NCBI GenBank assembly: GCA_044868005.1
Contig: JBIOVX010000044.1
Span: 1-64,000 of the forward strand
DNA: 64,000 nucleotides
Reading direction: 5' to 3'
Source: DATARR01 sp044868005
Lineage (GTDB): Bacteria; Acidobacteriota; Thermoanaerobaculia; Multivoradales; UBA5704
Positions within the stretch are counted from its first letter, which is position 1. Every line of letters starts with the position of its first letter. The notes beneath the pieces are model-generated. The model saw only the letters and a program-made list of their open reading frames with translations. It was not told the DNA's origin and made no database searches. This document shows positions 32,587-41,817 of this stretch, one piece after another. Made by a program: the position numbers and the translations under genes.

Positions 32587-34799
32587 CCGGCCTGGGGATA
32601 GAGCTGGCGGTAACTGTCCGATAAAACCAGGATCCGCTTGACGTACGTCTTCGGCTCCTCGAGCCCCAAGCCCTCGAGGAAACGGTCGAGCTCGGTGCCG
32701 CTGGACTCGCGCCACAGCCGCTTGATGCGGTAGGGACCGCCGTTGTAGCCGGCGAGCGACAGCTCCAGGTTCTCGTCGAACATGCTGTACACCTGCCGGA
32801 AGTAGGTGGTGCCCAGCCGCACGTTGAACGCCGGATCGGCGAGCAGGTCGTGCGAGTAGGAAAGGCCGTTCTTCAACGCCAGCTCGCGCGCCGTCGCCGG
32901 CATGAGCTGCATCAGGCCGCGGGCCCCGGCCCAACTGCGGGCGGTGGGGTCGAAGGCGCTCTCCTGGCGGATGATCCCGAACACCAGGTAGGTCGGCAGG
33001 CGGTTCGTCGCGGCCCAGGTGCGGATCGGCTCCTGATAAGCGATCGGGTAGTAGAGCCGGCGCGCCTCCTCCGGCAGGGTGGCCTGGAAGGGGCCGCCCA
33101 GGGCGGGGAAGGCGTCGCGAATCACCTGCACGCTCTTGCGGCGCTCGCCGCGGCGGGCCAGGATCACCGCCTCCAGAGCCTTCAGCGCGGGTTGCCGCTC
33201 CACCTTTTCGCGCACCAGCTCCGTCTCGGAAAGGGCCAGGTCGTCGAGCCCGAGGTCCGTCAGCAGCCGCGCCCGCTCCAGCGCGGGATCGGCGGGCCAC
33301 GGCTCCTGCGCACCCGCCGCCACGGCCGCCAGGGCCGCCGGCTTGCCGAGCAGCCGGGTGAGGGCGTTGCGGCGGTAGAAGTCGGTGGTGTCCGCGCGGG
33401 CGATCTCGCTGTAGATCTGCTGCGCCCTCTCGCGCTCGCCCAGGTCGTCGAAGGCCCGCGCCGTCCAGTAGCGGCCCCGGCGGGCATTGGAATCCTCGGG
33501 ATAGAGGGAGAACAGCTCCGTCCAGTAGCCGATGGCTCCCGTGTGATTCCTGCGGCTGTACTCCTGCCAGCCGGCCTGCCAGAGGTTGGAAGCGCCGGTC
33601 GTATCGCGCGCATCCAGCCGGCGCAACCGGCGCAGCGCATCGATGGCGCGGTCGAAGAGATCGTCCTCGCGATAGTCGGCGTAGAGCGACTTGAGGGCCT
33701 TGGCCGCCAGCTCCGCGTCGGCGCCCTGGGCCGCCTTCTCCAGGTGTTGCCGCGCCAGCAGGCGCAGTTGCTGGCGCTCCGCCGAGCCGAGGTTGGCCCG
33801 GCCGCGCTGGGCGGTGGCCGCGTCGTCCGCCGCCTGGGCCCGCGCCCAGGCGAGCGCCGCCGCCTGCCGGGCGTCCTGGGCCTCCCGGCCCTCGAGCAGC
33901 GCCAGGGCGTCGCTGCCGCGGTGGGAACGGGTGAGGGCCTGGGCTTCCAGGAGATACCAGCGCAGGTCGCGAGCCTCCGGAGTGACGACGTCGAGCGTGG
34001 TCAGAGCGCTGGGGTCCAGCCGCAGGTCCAGCAGGGCCTGGGCGCGCCGCTTGAGCTGATCGCCGGTGAGCACGGCCGGCCAATTCACGGCGCCGCCGGG
34101 ATCGCGGAAGATCTCGATCACCTTGAGCTCGGCGGCCTTGAAGGGGAAGTTGACCAGCAGGCGGCGCGCCGCTTCGACCTGCACGTTGCGGTCGGCCCGC
34201 TGGGTGCCGATCTCCCAGGCGAGGGATTCGAGCTCCGCCGCTTCGGCGCCGCGCAGGTCCTCGCTCCGCCCTGCCGCGATGAGCTCCAGGGCGCGCGGGG
34301 CGTCGCCGCGCTGCCAGGCGACGGTCGCTGCCTTGAGCAACGCGCGCGGGCGCAGCGCCGAGCCCGGGTAGTCGCCGAGCAGCCGTGCGAGCGAGGTCTG
34401 GGCGAGCAGGATGTGCCCGCGCGCCGCGGCGCTGTCGCTCAGCAGATAGAGCCGCCAGTCCTCCAGCGGACCGTCGGGATCGGCGGCGGCGAACAGGCGC
34501 TCCTCGGCGTAGGCGGTCTGCTCGCAGGAATGGGCGTAGAAGCCGAGGAGGAGTTGGGCGAAGGTGGCCTCGGAGCTTTTGCCGGCGAGCACCGGCGCGA
34601 GCGCCTTATAGGCGGCGCCGCAATCTTTACGGCGTACGGCGGCGGCGGCCTCCGCATAGGCGAGGGAGGCCCGATCCGAATGGCCGGGCAGGGGAGCGGC
34701 GAGGTCACGGCGCGGCGGCGAGGTGGTGGCGGCGCCCAACAGGAGAGGGACCAGCAGGAGGAGCGTGGCGCGGTGACGGATCGACCTTCGACTTCTCAC
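32583..34799 (-). CDS. Lytic transglycosylase with long helical-repeat region (Slt70-like)
   Basis: This 738-residue murein-cleaving enzyme is exported (signal MRSRRSIRHRATLLLLVPLLLGAATTS). Residues about 50-550 are alpha-helical tetratricopeptide-like repeats (the U-shaped part of Slt70). The C-terminal SLT domain has VFGIIRQESAFDPTARS with catalytic Glu, GARGLMQLMPATA, LGTTYFRQV and SLAGYNGGPYRI. It is first in a pair with the overlapping sulfatase-like gene. Length is slightly above Slt70 (about 640). Confidence 0.88.
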   Translation of the reverse strand: MRSRRSIRHRATLLLLVPLLLGAATTSPPRRDLAAPLPGHSDRASLAYAEAAAAVRRKDCGAAYKALAPVLAGKSSEATFAQLLLGFYAHSCEQTAYAEERLFAAADPDGPLEDWRLYLLSDSAAARGHILLAQTSLARLLGDYPGSALRPRALLKAATVAWQRGDAPRALELIAAGRSEDLRGAEAAELESLAWEIGTQRADRNVQVEAARRLLVNFPFKAAELKVIEIFRDPGGAVNWPAVLTGDQLKRRAQALLDLRLDPSALTTLDVVTPEARDLRWYLLEAQALTRSHRGSDALALLEGREAQDARQAAALAWARAQAADDAATAQRGRANLGSAERQQLRLLARQHLEKAAQGADAELAAKALKSLYADYREDDLFDRAIDALRRLRRLDARDTTGASNLWQAGWQEYSRRNHTGAIGYWTELFSLYPEDSNARRGRYWTARAFDDLGERERAQQIYSEIARADTTDFYRRNALTRLLGKPAALAAVAAGAQEPWPADPALERARLLTDLGLDDLALSETELVREKVERQPALKALEAVILARRGERRKSVQVIRDAFPALGGPFQATLPEEARRLYYPIAYQEPIRTWAATNRLPTYLVFGIIRQESAFDPTARSWAGARGLMQLMPATARELALKNGLSYSHDLLADPAFNVRLGTTYFRQVYSMFDENLELSLAGYNGGPYRIKRLWRESSGTELDRFLEGLGLEEPKTYVKRILVLSDSYRQLYPQAG

Positions 34800-34823
34800 T
34801 TCAAGGTTACTCCAGCCGGCGCT

Positions 34824-36452
34824 TCAGATCCCCAGGGCTTTCGAATCGCCGGAGGCCAGGATCCTGACCAGCTCCTGATAAAAGTAGTCGGTGGAACGCA
34901 GGATTTGCGGATCGACGCGCTCGTCATACATCTGCCGGGAACGATCGATGTCGTCCTTCAAGCGCTCGTAGATGTCGCGGTTGCGCCTGCCTTCCTCGAC
35001 CTGCTCTTCATTGTACAGCTTGATTTCGCTGACGAGCAGCCGGGCCAGGCGCCGGGCCTCCTCATGCTGGGCCTCGCTGCCGGGGGAAGCGACGGGCACG
35101 CGGGTGGTCGCGAAGGCCCAGCCGGGCCCATCGACGTCGCTCGGCGGGCGCACCTCGGGCGTGCCCGAGGCGAGGGGCGCCGGCCGTTCGGCCGGGCTCA
35201 CGCCGGACGGTTCGCTGGGGACGGCGACCGGGCGGAACGGTTGCGGCGCTTCCGCGGTCTCGGCCGGCGGCGCGGACGGCCGTGGCAGCAGGACCGTCGC
35301 CTGCGGGTTGGCCTCCGCGACCTGCACCGGAGCGGTAGGCTCCGGCTCCACCGAGCGCGGATAGCGCGGCACGTCCTCTTCCATGGCTTCGCCGTCCGGC
35401 GCCGCGGGTGAGATCTCCTCCGCCGCCTCCACTGCGGCAGCGGCGGCGATGGCGGCCGTCTCCGCGCCGGAGCTCACCGGCGGCTCCGCCCAATCGCCGC
35501 GATCCTCTTCGGCCGGCACGGCCGAAAGCTCGTCCTCCACGGTCCAAGGCACGCCGGCCGCTTCCAGCGGCTCCGGCGCCGGAGGTGCAGCCGGCTCGGG
35601 CTCGGCCTCGGCCTCGATCTCAGGGACCTCGGGCGCAGCCTCGACTTCCGGCTCGGCGGGAGGGGCCGTCTCCGGCGCGGCCGGCTCCGGCTCCGCAACG
35701 GGTGCCACCGCGGTCGCGCCGCCGCCGTCCTCCTCGTCCGCGAGCGTCAAGGTCGCGGTGGCGGCACGCTCGCGGAAGGGCAGCGTCTCGATCGCCTGCG
35801 CCGCCGCATGAGCGAGGATCTGCAGGGCCTCGAGGCCCAGATCACCGCCGTCCAGCCGGTCGGCGTAGAGGCCGGCGGCGACGCGGTCGCGCAGCACGAG
35901 CGGCACCAGGAAGCCGTCGCGCGGCAGCGGGCTCTCGACGCGGCTGCACAGTCCGGCGCACTCGCCGGCCGAGAGGCGCAGGGCGCCGCGCCCCTGGATC
36001 AGCCGCTGCCAGGGATCCTCCTGAGCGTCGAGGACGAGCTGGCGCACCGAGGCCTCGGCGTCGCCGAAACCCTCGCTTCCCCAGCCTCGCAACTCGCCGC
36101 TGCGCACCAGGAGCAGGGCCGCGCGCGAGGCGTACCGCGCCGACTCGCGCAACAGCGCGGCGAGGATCTCCGCCTGGGAACGGGCGCGGTCGAGGGCGGC
36201 GAAACCCTCGCGCAGGTCGCGCTGCGCGCCGCGGCGCGCCTGCGCATCCACTTCCCGCTCGCTGTGCGCGAACTCCTCGTGGGAAAGATAGGCGGGCGGC
36301 AGTGTCGGCGCCAGCCCGTCCAACTGCTGCTGGATTTCTTCGTTGCTGGCGCGCAGCCGTTGGGAAATCTCCTGACGCAGCTCGGCGATCGCACGCTCGA
36401 CCGTGGCGCCGATCTCGCGGTTCAGATCCTGGATTCTTTCCGAAAGGGACAT
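34824..36452 (-). CDS. Cytoplasmic coiled-coil/GAF-like protein with acidic linker, 542 aa
   Basis: N-terminal helices (residues 1-60, LNREIGATVERAIAELRQEI) lead into a GAF-like domain (about 80-220; ARYASRAALLLVRSGELRGW, GFLVPLVLRDRVAAGLYADR, LAHAAAQAIETLPF). A 200-residue Ala/Pro/Glu-rich disordered linker follows. The C-terminal helical module (about 465-540; EEARRLARLLVSEIKLYNEE, YDERVDPQILRSTDYFYQEL) is a conserved ending of unknown role in Acidobacteria-like proteins. No signal peptide is present. It lies 24 bp upstream of the lytic transglycosylase and may be co-transcribed with it. Confidence 0.7.
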   Translation of the reverse strand: MSLSERIQDLNREIGATVERAIAELRQEISQRLRASNEEIQQQLDGLAPTLPPAYLSHEEFAHSEREVDAQARRGAQRDLREGFAALDRARSQAEILAALLRESARYASRAALLLVRSGELRGWGSEGFGDAEASVRQLVLDAQEDPWQRLIQGRGALRLSAGECAGLCSRVESPLPRDGFLVPLVLRDRVAAGLYADRLDGGDLGLEALQILAHAAAQAIETLPFRERAATATLTLADEEDGGGATAVAPVAEPEPAAPETAPPAEPEVEAAPEVPEIEAEAEPEPAAPPAPEPLEAAGVPWTVEDELSAVPAEEDRGDWAEPPVSSGAETAAIAAAAAVEAAEEISPAAPDGEAMEEDVPRYPRSVEPEPTAPVQVAEANPQATVLLPRPSAPPAETAEAPQPFRPVAVPSEPSGVSPAERPAPLASGTPEVRPPSDVDGPGWAFATTRVPVASPGSEAQHEEARRLARLLVSEIKLYNEEQVEEGRRNRDIYERLKDDIDRSRQMYDERVDPQILRSTDYFYQELVRILASGDSKALGI

Positions 36453-36584
36453 CCGTTACTCTCCGCGGCCGTCCTCGGGCTTCAACCCCATGATGAAGTA
36501 GCTTGATTATTCTGTAGCCCGGCGCGCAGTGTCAAGCTGCGGTGGCGCGAAAATCCCTCTGCAACAAGGGCTTAGCCCGATGAG

Positions 36585-36614
36585 TTGCCTTATCGGTCCC
36601 CCCGCGGCTATGGT
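36585..36614 (+). promoter_or_regulatory. Promoter placing the start codon at the transcript 5' end
   Basis: A -35 TTGCCT (36585-36590) and a -10 TATGGT (36609-36614) are 18 bp apart. The ATG of the next gene is at 36621, 7 bp past the -10, and there is no Shine-Dalgarno. The transcript is probably leaderless. Confidence 0.5.
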
Positions 36615-36620
36615 AGGCGA

Positions 36621-37409
36621 ATGATTCACCGCGAACGATTTCGCCGCCGGCAGCGCGCGGCGGCTCTTCTCGGCGGACTCCTGTTGGGATTCCTATCGAT
36701 CGCCGGCATCGCCTGCGGCCGGGCGGCCGAAGAGCGGCCGGCTGCAAGACCCAGCCCGGCCGCCGCGGCCGAGTGGGCCTGGCTGCAGCAGGCCAAACGG
36801 ACGCTCGACGGCCAGCGCGCGCAGCTCGCCGCGAGCGCGGCCTCCGCCGACCTCGCGCGGCGGAGCGACGCGCTCGCCGCCGAGTTCAATCGCCGGCTCG
36901 CCGAGTTCATCAACGCCGATCCGCCGGTCCAGGGCGAGCCTCTCAGCCCGATGCAGCAGGCGGCGATCCGCATGAAGAGCGACGAGGATATCCGCCTCGC
37001 CCGGCAGTTCGTGGCCCAAGGGGGGGACTACCAGCGCGCCATCGACATCTGCAAAGAAGCGCTGGCGGTGGACCCGGGCAACCCGCGGCTGCGGGAGGAG
37101 CTCGCGCGCGCCCAGGCGCGGCGCTACATGACGCGGCAGGTCTTCGCCGCGGTCAAGGAGGGGATGGGCCAGGACGAGGTGCGCAATCTGCTCGGCCAGC
37201 CCAACCTCCACAACATGCGCACGTACCCGAACCACGACGTCGTCGGCTGGTTTTACCCGAAAGACGAGAGCGGCGCCGCCGCCGCCGTCTGGTTCCACGA
37301 CGAGGGTGACCGCTATACGGTCTATCTCCTCGATTTCAACGCCCTGCAGCCGCGTTCGCCGACCGCACCGGACGAGCCGCCGGCCGCTCCGCGGCGCAGC
37401 TCAACTTGA
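36621..37409 (+). CDS. Lipoprotein with BamE-like C-terminal domain
   Basis: This 262-residue protein starts MIHRERFRRRQRAAALLGGL and has a hydrophobic stretch ending IAGIAC, so it is a lipoprotein. A helical part with a TPR-like hairpin (ARQFVAQGGDYQRAIDICKEA, LAVDPGNPRLREELARAQAR) is followed by VKEGMGQDEVRNLLGQPNLH and VVGWFYPK. The VxxGMxxxEVxxLLGxP pattern is the hallmark of BamE/SmpA folds. A role in outer-membrane protein assembly or envelope integrity is inference. It stops at the -35 of the rpsU promoter. Confidence 0.75.
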   Translation: MIHRERFRRRQRAAALLGGLLLGFLSIAGIACGRAAEERPAARPSPAAAAEWAWLQQAKRTLDGQRAQLAASAASADLARRSDALAAEFNRRLAEFINADPPVQGEPLSPMQQAAIRMKSDEDIRLARQFVAQGGDYQRAIDICKEALAVDPGNPRLREELARAQARRYMTRQVFAAVKEGMGQDEVRNLLGQPNLHNMRTYPNHDVVGWFYPKDESGAAAAVWFHDEGDRYTVYLLDFNALQPRSPTAPDEPPAAPRRSST

Positions 37410-37434
37410 CTTTCGGCCGGATTTGAGGCAAATT
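37406..37434 (+). promoter_or_regulatory. Candidate rpsU promoter
   Basis: TTGACT (37406-37411) and CAAATT (37429-37434) are 17 bp apart. The -35 overlaps the TGA stop of the previous gene. The -10 is weak. Confidence 0.4.
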
Positions 37435-37443
37435 GGCTCGTCA

Positions 37444-37466
37444 CGCCCCCCGCGGATCGGGGGGCG
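37444..37466 (+). promoter_or_regulatory. GC-only hairpin at the 5' end of the rpsU leader
   Basis: CGCCCCCCG / CGGGGGGCG forms a 9-bp stem with a 5-nt loop. It begins only a few nt after the predicted transcription start and 35 nt before the rpsU ATG. It has no T-run, so it is more likely a leader structure (stability or autoregulation) than a terminator. Confidence 0.45.
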
Positions 37467-37500
37467 ATTTCATCCGCAAAAGAAAAGAGGTGAGAGACGG

Positions 37501-37710
37501 ATGCCGGTAGTGCACGTGCGCGAGGAAGAGAGCTTCGAGAACGCGTTGCGCCGCTTCAAGCGTAAGGTCGAGAAGTCGGGGATTCTGACCGAGCTGCGCA
37601 AGCGCCAGCACTTCGAGAAGCCGTCGGTGAAGCGCAAGCGCAAGGCCGTCCAGGCGCGCAAGAAGATCTTGCGTAAACTGTCGGAAGAGCGCCGCCAGGG
37701 CCTGGCTTGA
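37501..37710 (+). CDS. rpsU: 30S ribosomal protein S21
   Basis: This 69-residue basic protein starts MPVVHVREEESFENALRRFK and ends in a Lys/Arg-rich helix, the standard bS21 sequence. It binds the 30S platform and helps select the mRNA start region. The length is normal. AGGTGAG precedes the ATG. It has its own promoter, leader hairpin and terminator. bS21 helps Shine-Dalgarno recognition, which is of interest because several genes in this window seem to lack one. Confidence 0.97.
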   Translation: MPVVHVREEESFENALRRFKRKVEKSGILTELRKRQHFEKPSVKRKRKAVQARKKILRKLSEERRQGLA

Positions 37711-37735
37711 GCTAGCCAGTCCCGGGCACCGCAAG

Positions 37736-37774
37736 ACGGGAGGGAGCCTTCGGGCCTCCTCCCGTTTCGCTTTT
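37736..37774 (+). terminator. rpsU rho-independent terminator
   Basis: ACGGGAGG ... TTCG ... CCTCCCGT forms a strong stem with a UUCG tetraloop, followed by TTCGCTTTT. It lies 25 bp after the rpsU stop. Confidence 0.85.
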
Positions 37775-37783
37775 CTGGGGGTT

Positions 37784-40700
37784 TCAGTCCTCCCGGCTCT
37801 TCACCGTCAGCGGTTCGAGCTTGCGCTTGACGAGCTCGCGGTTGACGGCGGCCATCTCGCCGCCTTGCAACGCCTCCAGCCTGGCTTCGGCCTCGGCGAG
37901 CTGGTCCGCGAGCAGCTTGGTCTGGTCGAGCTGCGACCGGGTGGGGCGGCCGTCGTAGCCATTGACCGCGCCGTAGACCTTGGTCATCTTCTCCCGCAGT
38001 TGCTCCTCGCCGGAGAGCCAGCCGCCCGGGCCGGTGGCCACCAGGGTGGCGCGGAAGCTCTCGAGATCGCCGGCCAGCGAGCCGAGCTGCTGGCGCAGCC
38101 TGTCGCCCTTGGGCAGAGCCGCGGCCCGCTGCTGCGCCGCGTCGGCGAGCGCCTTCACCGCGTCGGCGACGTAGGTGAGGCGCCCGAGCATCCCGTAGAG
38201 CTCCATCGCCGTCTCGTGCTGCCGGGCGCGGTCCTCGTCCGAGTGCGTGGAGCGGGGATCCGGCACGAGCCGCACTTCGCTCGTGTAGGTCTTGTCGCCC
38301 TGGACGAGCTTGACCATATAGGTGCCCGGAGTCACCCGCGGGCCGAAGAATGCGAACTGCGATCCGGTCACCAGGGAGTTGGCGGGCGGCAGCTTGGGCG
38401 GCGGCAGGCGCATGGGCCAGCTCACGCGGTTGATGCCGCGCCGCTTGCCGCCGGGGAGCGTCGAGATGAGCTGACCCTTGGCATCGTAGACCTCCACCTT
38501 GAGGTCGCCGAAGAGGTGCCGCTTCTTCAGATAGTAGGTGATGGTGGCGGCCTCCTCGGGATTGAAGGCGAAGAATTCGTCGTCGCCCAGGAACTCCTGG
38601 ATGCCGGCGGGGATGGTCATCGCGGACGCGCGCGAGGGCAGCATCGTCACGTCCGCCTCCAGCGCCTCGCGGGTCAGCTTGCGCAGCGGCGTCAGGTCAT
38701 CCACGATGTAGACGCCGCGCCCATGGGTGGCGATGATCAGGTCCGACTCGCGGGGATGGATGGCGAGGTCCCGCACCGCGACCTTGGGCAGCTTGCCGGT
38801 GAAACGGGCCCAGCGGGCGCCGCCGTCCACGGAGACGAAGAGACCCGTCTCGGTGCCCAGGAAGAGAAGGTCCGGGTTCTCCAGGTCTTGCCGGACCACG
38901 TGGGCGTAGCCGGAGAGGGCGTCGCTGCCGAGCGGCGTCCAGGTCTGGCCGAAGTCGGCCGTCTTGTAGACGTGGGTCTTCATGTCGCCGCTCTGATGGC
39001 CGTCGAAGGTGGCGAAGGCGGTGCCCTCGTCGAAGCGGCCCGCCTCCACGCAGGATACCCAGGTCCCCTTGGGCAGGCCGGCGACGTTCGGCGCGACGTT
39101 CGTCCAGTGCTCGCCGCCGTCGCGCGTGAGTTGGAGATTGCCGTCGTCGGTGCCCACCCAGATCACCTTGCCGTTCTTCGGCGACTCGCTGATGGTGAAG
39201 AGGGTGGTGTGGTTCTCGGCCGTCGAGTTGTCGCGCGTCAGGCCTCCCGACTTGAGCTGCTGCTGCTTCTTCGGGTCGTTGGTGGTGAGGTCGGGAGAGA
39301 TGCGCTCCCAGGAGTCGCCCTTGTCGCGCGAGCGGAAGAGGAACTGGGCGCCCATGTAGATCGTTCCCGGCTCGTTCGGGCTCAGGGCGACCGGGGTGTT
39401 CCAGTTGAACCGGTAGTCGGGCTCGCCCGCCTTGGGCAGCGGCTTGATCGATTTCTCCTCGCCGGTCGAGATCCGCCGGCGCGAGATCTCGCCCCCCTGG
39501 GACTCGGCGTAGACGAGGTCCGGGTCCGTGGGGTCGTTATAGGCCCAGAAGCCATCGCCGCCGCCGATGTTGAACCAGTCGCGGTTCTGGATGCCGCCGA
39601 TCGCCGACGAAGGTCCGGACCAGGAGCCGTTGTCCTGCAATCCGCCATAAACCCGGTAAGGCCGCCGCATGTCGTAGCTGACGTGGTAGAACTGCGCCAC
39701 CGGCAGCGCCCGCAAGAAACGCCATTTCAAACCCTTGTTGTACGACATGTAGACGCCGCCGTCGGTGCCGAGCAGCAGCTCGTTGGAGTTCTGCGGGTTG
39801 ATCCACAGCGCATGGTGGTCGCCATGGGGGCCGGAGAGCCCTCCCATGCCGATGGCGGCGGTGAAGGTCTTGCCGCCGTCCGTGCTCACCGTCAGCGTGA
39901 GGCCCGGCTTGTAGACGGTCTTGAAGTCCATGGGGTCGACGACCAGACGGGCGAAGTAGAAGGGCCGCACCTGGAGGTTGAACGACGAGTTGACCTCCTG
40001 CCAGCCCTCGCCCACGTCGTCCGAGCGGTAGAGAGCTGTCTTCTCCGCCTCGACCAGGGCATAGACCACGCTCGGCCGCGACGGCGCCACGGCCACGGCG
40101 ATCCTTCCCTTTTCTCCGGCCGGCAATCCGCTCTTGACCGGGCGCCAGGTCTCGCCGCCGTCCGTCGACTTGTAGAGGCCGCTGCCCTTGCCGCCGGAGC
40201 TGAACGACCAGGGATTGCGCCGGAACTGCCACATGCCCGCGAACAGGATCGACGGGTCCTGCGGGTCTACCGTCAGATCGGAGCAGCCGGTATCGGCGTC
40301 GACGAAGAGCACCCGCTTCCAACCCTTGCCGCCGTCCGTCGTCTTGTAGACGCCGCGCTCCTCGTGGCTGTCCCAGAGGTGGCCGGTGGCGCACACCCAG
40401 ACCGTGTTGCCGTCGGCCGGGCTCACCTGGACGCGCGCGATGCGCTCCGAGCTCTCGAGCCCCATCCGCTGCCAGGAGTCGCCGCCGTCGGTCGACTTGT
40501 AGAGGCCGTCGCCGACCGAGGTGCTGTTGCGCGTCCAGGACTCGCCGGTGCCGACCCAGACGGTCTTGGGGTTCTTGGGATCGACGGCGATGGCGCCGAT
40601 CGACTGCACGTTGTCGTCGAAGATCGGCTTCCAGACCACTCCGCCGTCGCTCGACTTCCAGACGCCGCCGCCCGCCGCCCCCACGTAGATGGTGAGCGGA

Positions 40701-40882
40701 TCCTGAGGCACGGCGTCGATCGCCGCGATGCGGCCGCTCATGGCGGCCGGACCGATCGAACGGGCCTCCAGCCCGCCGAAGGTGTTCGAGTCGATCTCCA
40801 CCTCCGCGGTCTGCGCCGCCCCGGCCGCCAGCAGCAGCCCGGCGGCCGTGAAGCGGAGGATCGTCTTGAGCTTTCTTTGCAT
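37784..40882 (-). CDS. Large exported BNR/Asp-box beta-propeller protein
   Basis: This 1032-residue protein has a signal peptide (MQRKLKTILRFTAAGLLLAAG). The main body (about 30-720) carries many Asp boxes (SxDGGxxW), as in VWKSSDGGVVW, LYKSTDGGDSW, VYKTTDGGKGW and LYKSTDGGETW. This is the multi-blade sialidase/sortilin-like fold, probably two propellers. A C-terminal part (about 790-1030) has a beta domain (YYLKKRHLFGDLKVEVYDAK) and helices. The family is often annotated as glycosyl hydrolase or photosystem stability factor-like, but catalytic residues are not evident. It lies downstream of a LolA-like gene, 10 bp away. Confidence 0.88.
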   Translation of the reverse strand: MQRKLKTILRFTAAGLLLAAGAAQTAEVEIDSNTFGGLEARSIGPAAMSGRIAAIDAVPQDPLTIYVGAAGGGVWKSSDGGVVWKPIFDDNVQSIGAIAVDPKNPKTVWVGTGESWTRNSTSVGDGLYKSTDGGDSWQRMGLESSERIARVQVSPADGNTVWVCATGHLWDSHEERGVYKTTDGGKGWKRVLFVDADTGCSDLTVDPQDPSILFAGMWQFRRNPWSFSSGGKGSGLYKSTDGGETWRPVKSGLPAGEKGRIAVAVAPSRPSVVYALVEAEKTALYRSDDVGEGWQEVNSSFNLQVRPFYFARLVVDPMDFKTVYKPGLTLTVSTDGGKTFTAAIGMGGLSGPHGDHHALWINPQNSNELLLGTDGGVYMSYNKGLKWRFLRALPVAQFYHVSYDMRRPYRVYGGLQDNGSWSGPSSAIGGIQNRDWFNIGGGDGFWAYNDPTDPDLVYAESQGGEISRRRISTGEEKSIKPLPKAGEPDYRFNWNTPVALSPNEPGTIYMGAQFLFRSRDKGDSWERISPDLTTNDPKKQQQLKSGGLTRDNSTAENHTTLFTISESPKNGKVIWVGTDDGNLQLTRDGGEHWTNVAPNVAGLPKGTWVSCVEAGRFDEGTAFATFDGHQSGDMKTHVYKTADFGQTWTPLGSDALSGYAHVVRQDLENPDLLFLGTETGLFVSVDGGARWARFTGKLPKVAVRDLAIHPRESDLIIATHGRGVYIVDDLTPLRKLTREALEADVTMLPSRASAMTIPAGIQEFLGDDEFFAFNPEEAATITYYLKKRHLFGDLKVEVYDAKGQLISTLPGGKRRGINRVSWPMRLPPPKLPPANSLVTGSQFAFFGPRVTPGTYMVKLVQGDKTYTSEVRLVPDPRSTHSDEDRARQHETAMELYGMLGRLTYVADAVKALADAAQQRAAALPKGDRLRQQLGSLAGDLESFRATLVATGPGGWLSGEEQLREKMTKVYGAVNGYDGRPTRSQLDQTKLLADQLAEAEARLEALQGGEMAAVNRELVKRKLEPLTVKSRED

Positions 40883-40892
40883 ACACGTTCCC

Positions 40893-41657
40893 TTATTGCG
40901 GCGGCTTCGGCGCCGGGGCTTCCTTCTTCTCAGCCTCCGGCATGGCGAAGCGGGAGTCGGCGACGCCCGGGTTGATCTCGACCTTCGAGATGGTCATCAC
41001 CATGCCTCCCGGCGCACCCTCGGCCTTCTGCTCGATGGAGTGCGGGACGACCAGGCCCTCGACCGGTTTGAAATCGCCGAAGATGGTCTCGCTCTCGACC
41101 TCCTGGCCGCGGATCTTGGTCTTGCCGGCCTGCTTGAGCTGCAGGAACTGTTCGGCGTCGATGTAGACGAAAACTACGTCGCCGTTCTTCTGGGTCACCT
41201 TGAGCTTGTGCACCGGCGTGCCTTCGAGGTCCTCCTTACCGGCGTACTCGACCTGGCGGCCCTTCTCCTTGTAGTCCAGCAGCAGGCCGTCGATGTCCGC
41301 CTGTTCCTCCATCCTCTTCACGTCCTCGGCCGGCATGGCCTCCGGCTCGGTCTTGCCCATGAACGGCATCACCGCCCAGCCGGTCTTGCCGTCGAAGGCC
41401 TGAATGCCGGTCATCCCCTGGATGGTGAATTCGATGCGCATCTTGTTCGGACGCGACATCTCCATGGTGAAGGGCGCCTCCATCCCCTGGCCTACCACCA
41501 TCTTGCCGCTGATGCGCTCGGTCTGCACGGCCCGGAGCTTTTCCTTGCCTCCCATCGCCTGCAGGTGCTTCTCGACGATCTCGTCGGCGGTCTGGGCCCA
41601 AGCGGCGGCGCCGGTCAGGCCCGCCACCAGGAGCCACGCAAAAGTCTTGCGAATCAT
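40893..41657 (-). CDS. Exported LolA-like protein
   Basis: This 254-residue protein has a signal peptide (MIRKTFAWLLVAGLTGAAAWA). It has the half-barrel pattern of LolA/LolB folds: ADEIVEKHLQAMGGKEKLRA, RISGKMVVGQGMEAPFTMEM, NKMRIEFTIQG and GKTGWAVMPF. Related proteins bind lipid or lipoprotein in the periplasm. The C-terminus is Pro/Ala/Glu-rich (EAEKKEAPAPKPPQ). It is translated just before the BNR protein (10-bp gap), so the two probably act together. Confidence 0.85.
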   Translation of the reverse strand: MIRKTFAWLLVAGLTGAAAWAQTADEIVEKHLQAMGGKEKLRAVQTERISGKMVVGQGMEAPFTMEMSRPNKMRIEFTIQGMTGIQAFDGKTGWAVMPFMGKTEPEAMPAEDVKRMEEQADIDGLLLDYKEKGRQVEYAGKEDLEGTPVHKLKVTQKNGDVVFVYIDAEQFLQLKQAGKTKIRGQEVESETIFGDFKPVEGLVVPHSIEQKAEGAPGGMVMTISKVEINPGVADSRFAMPEAEKKEAPAPKPPQ

Positions 41658-41817
41658 GAGGGTTCCTCCTCGATCAGGTTGAAGTCGTTGCGCTGAACCG
41701 CGCCAGGATACCGAATGTACAGCCGGGCGTCACCCGTCTGCTGTATACGCGGGAGCTGAACGGAAGTTGTCGGCGCTGAGGGTCACCCGAAGCCGATCCG
41801 CGGCGCGGAGCCAAGGC

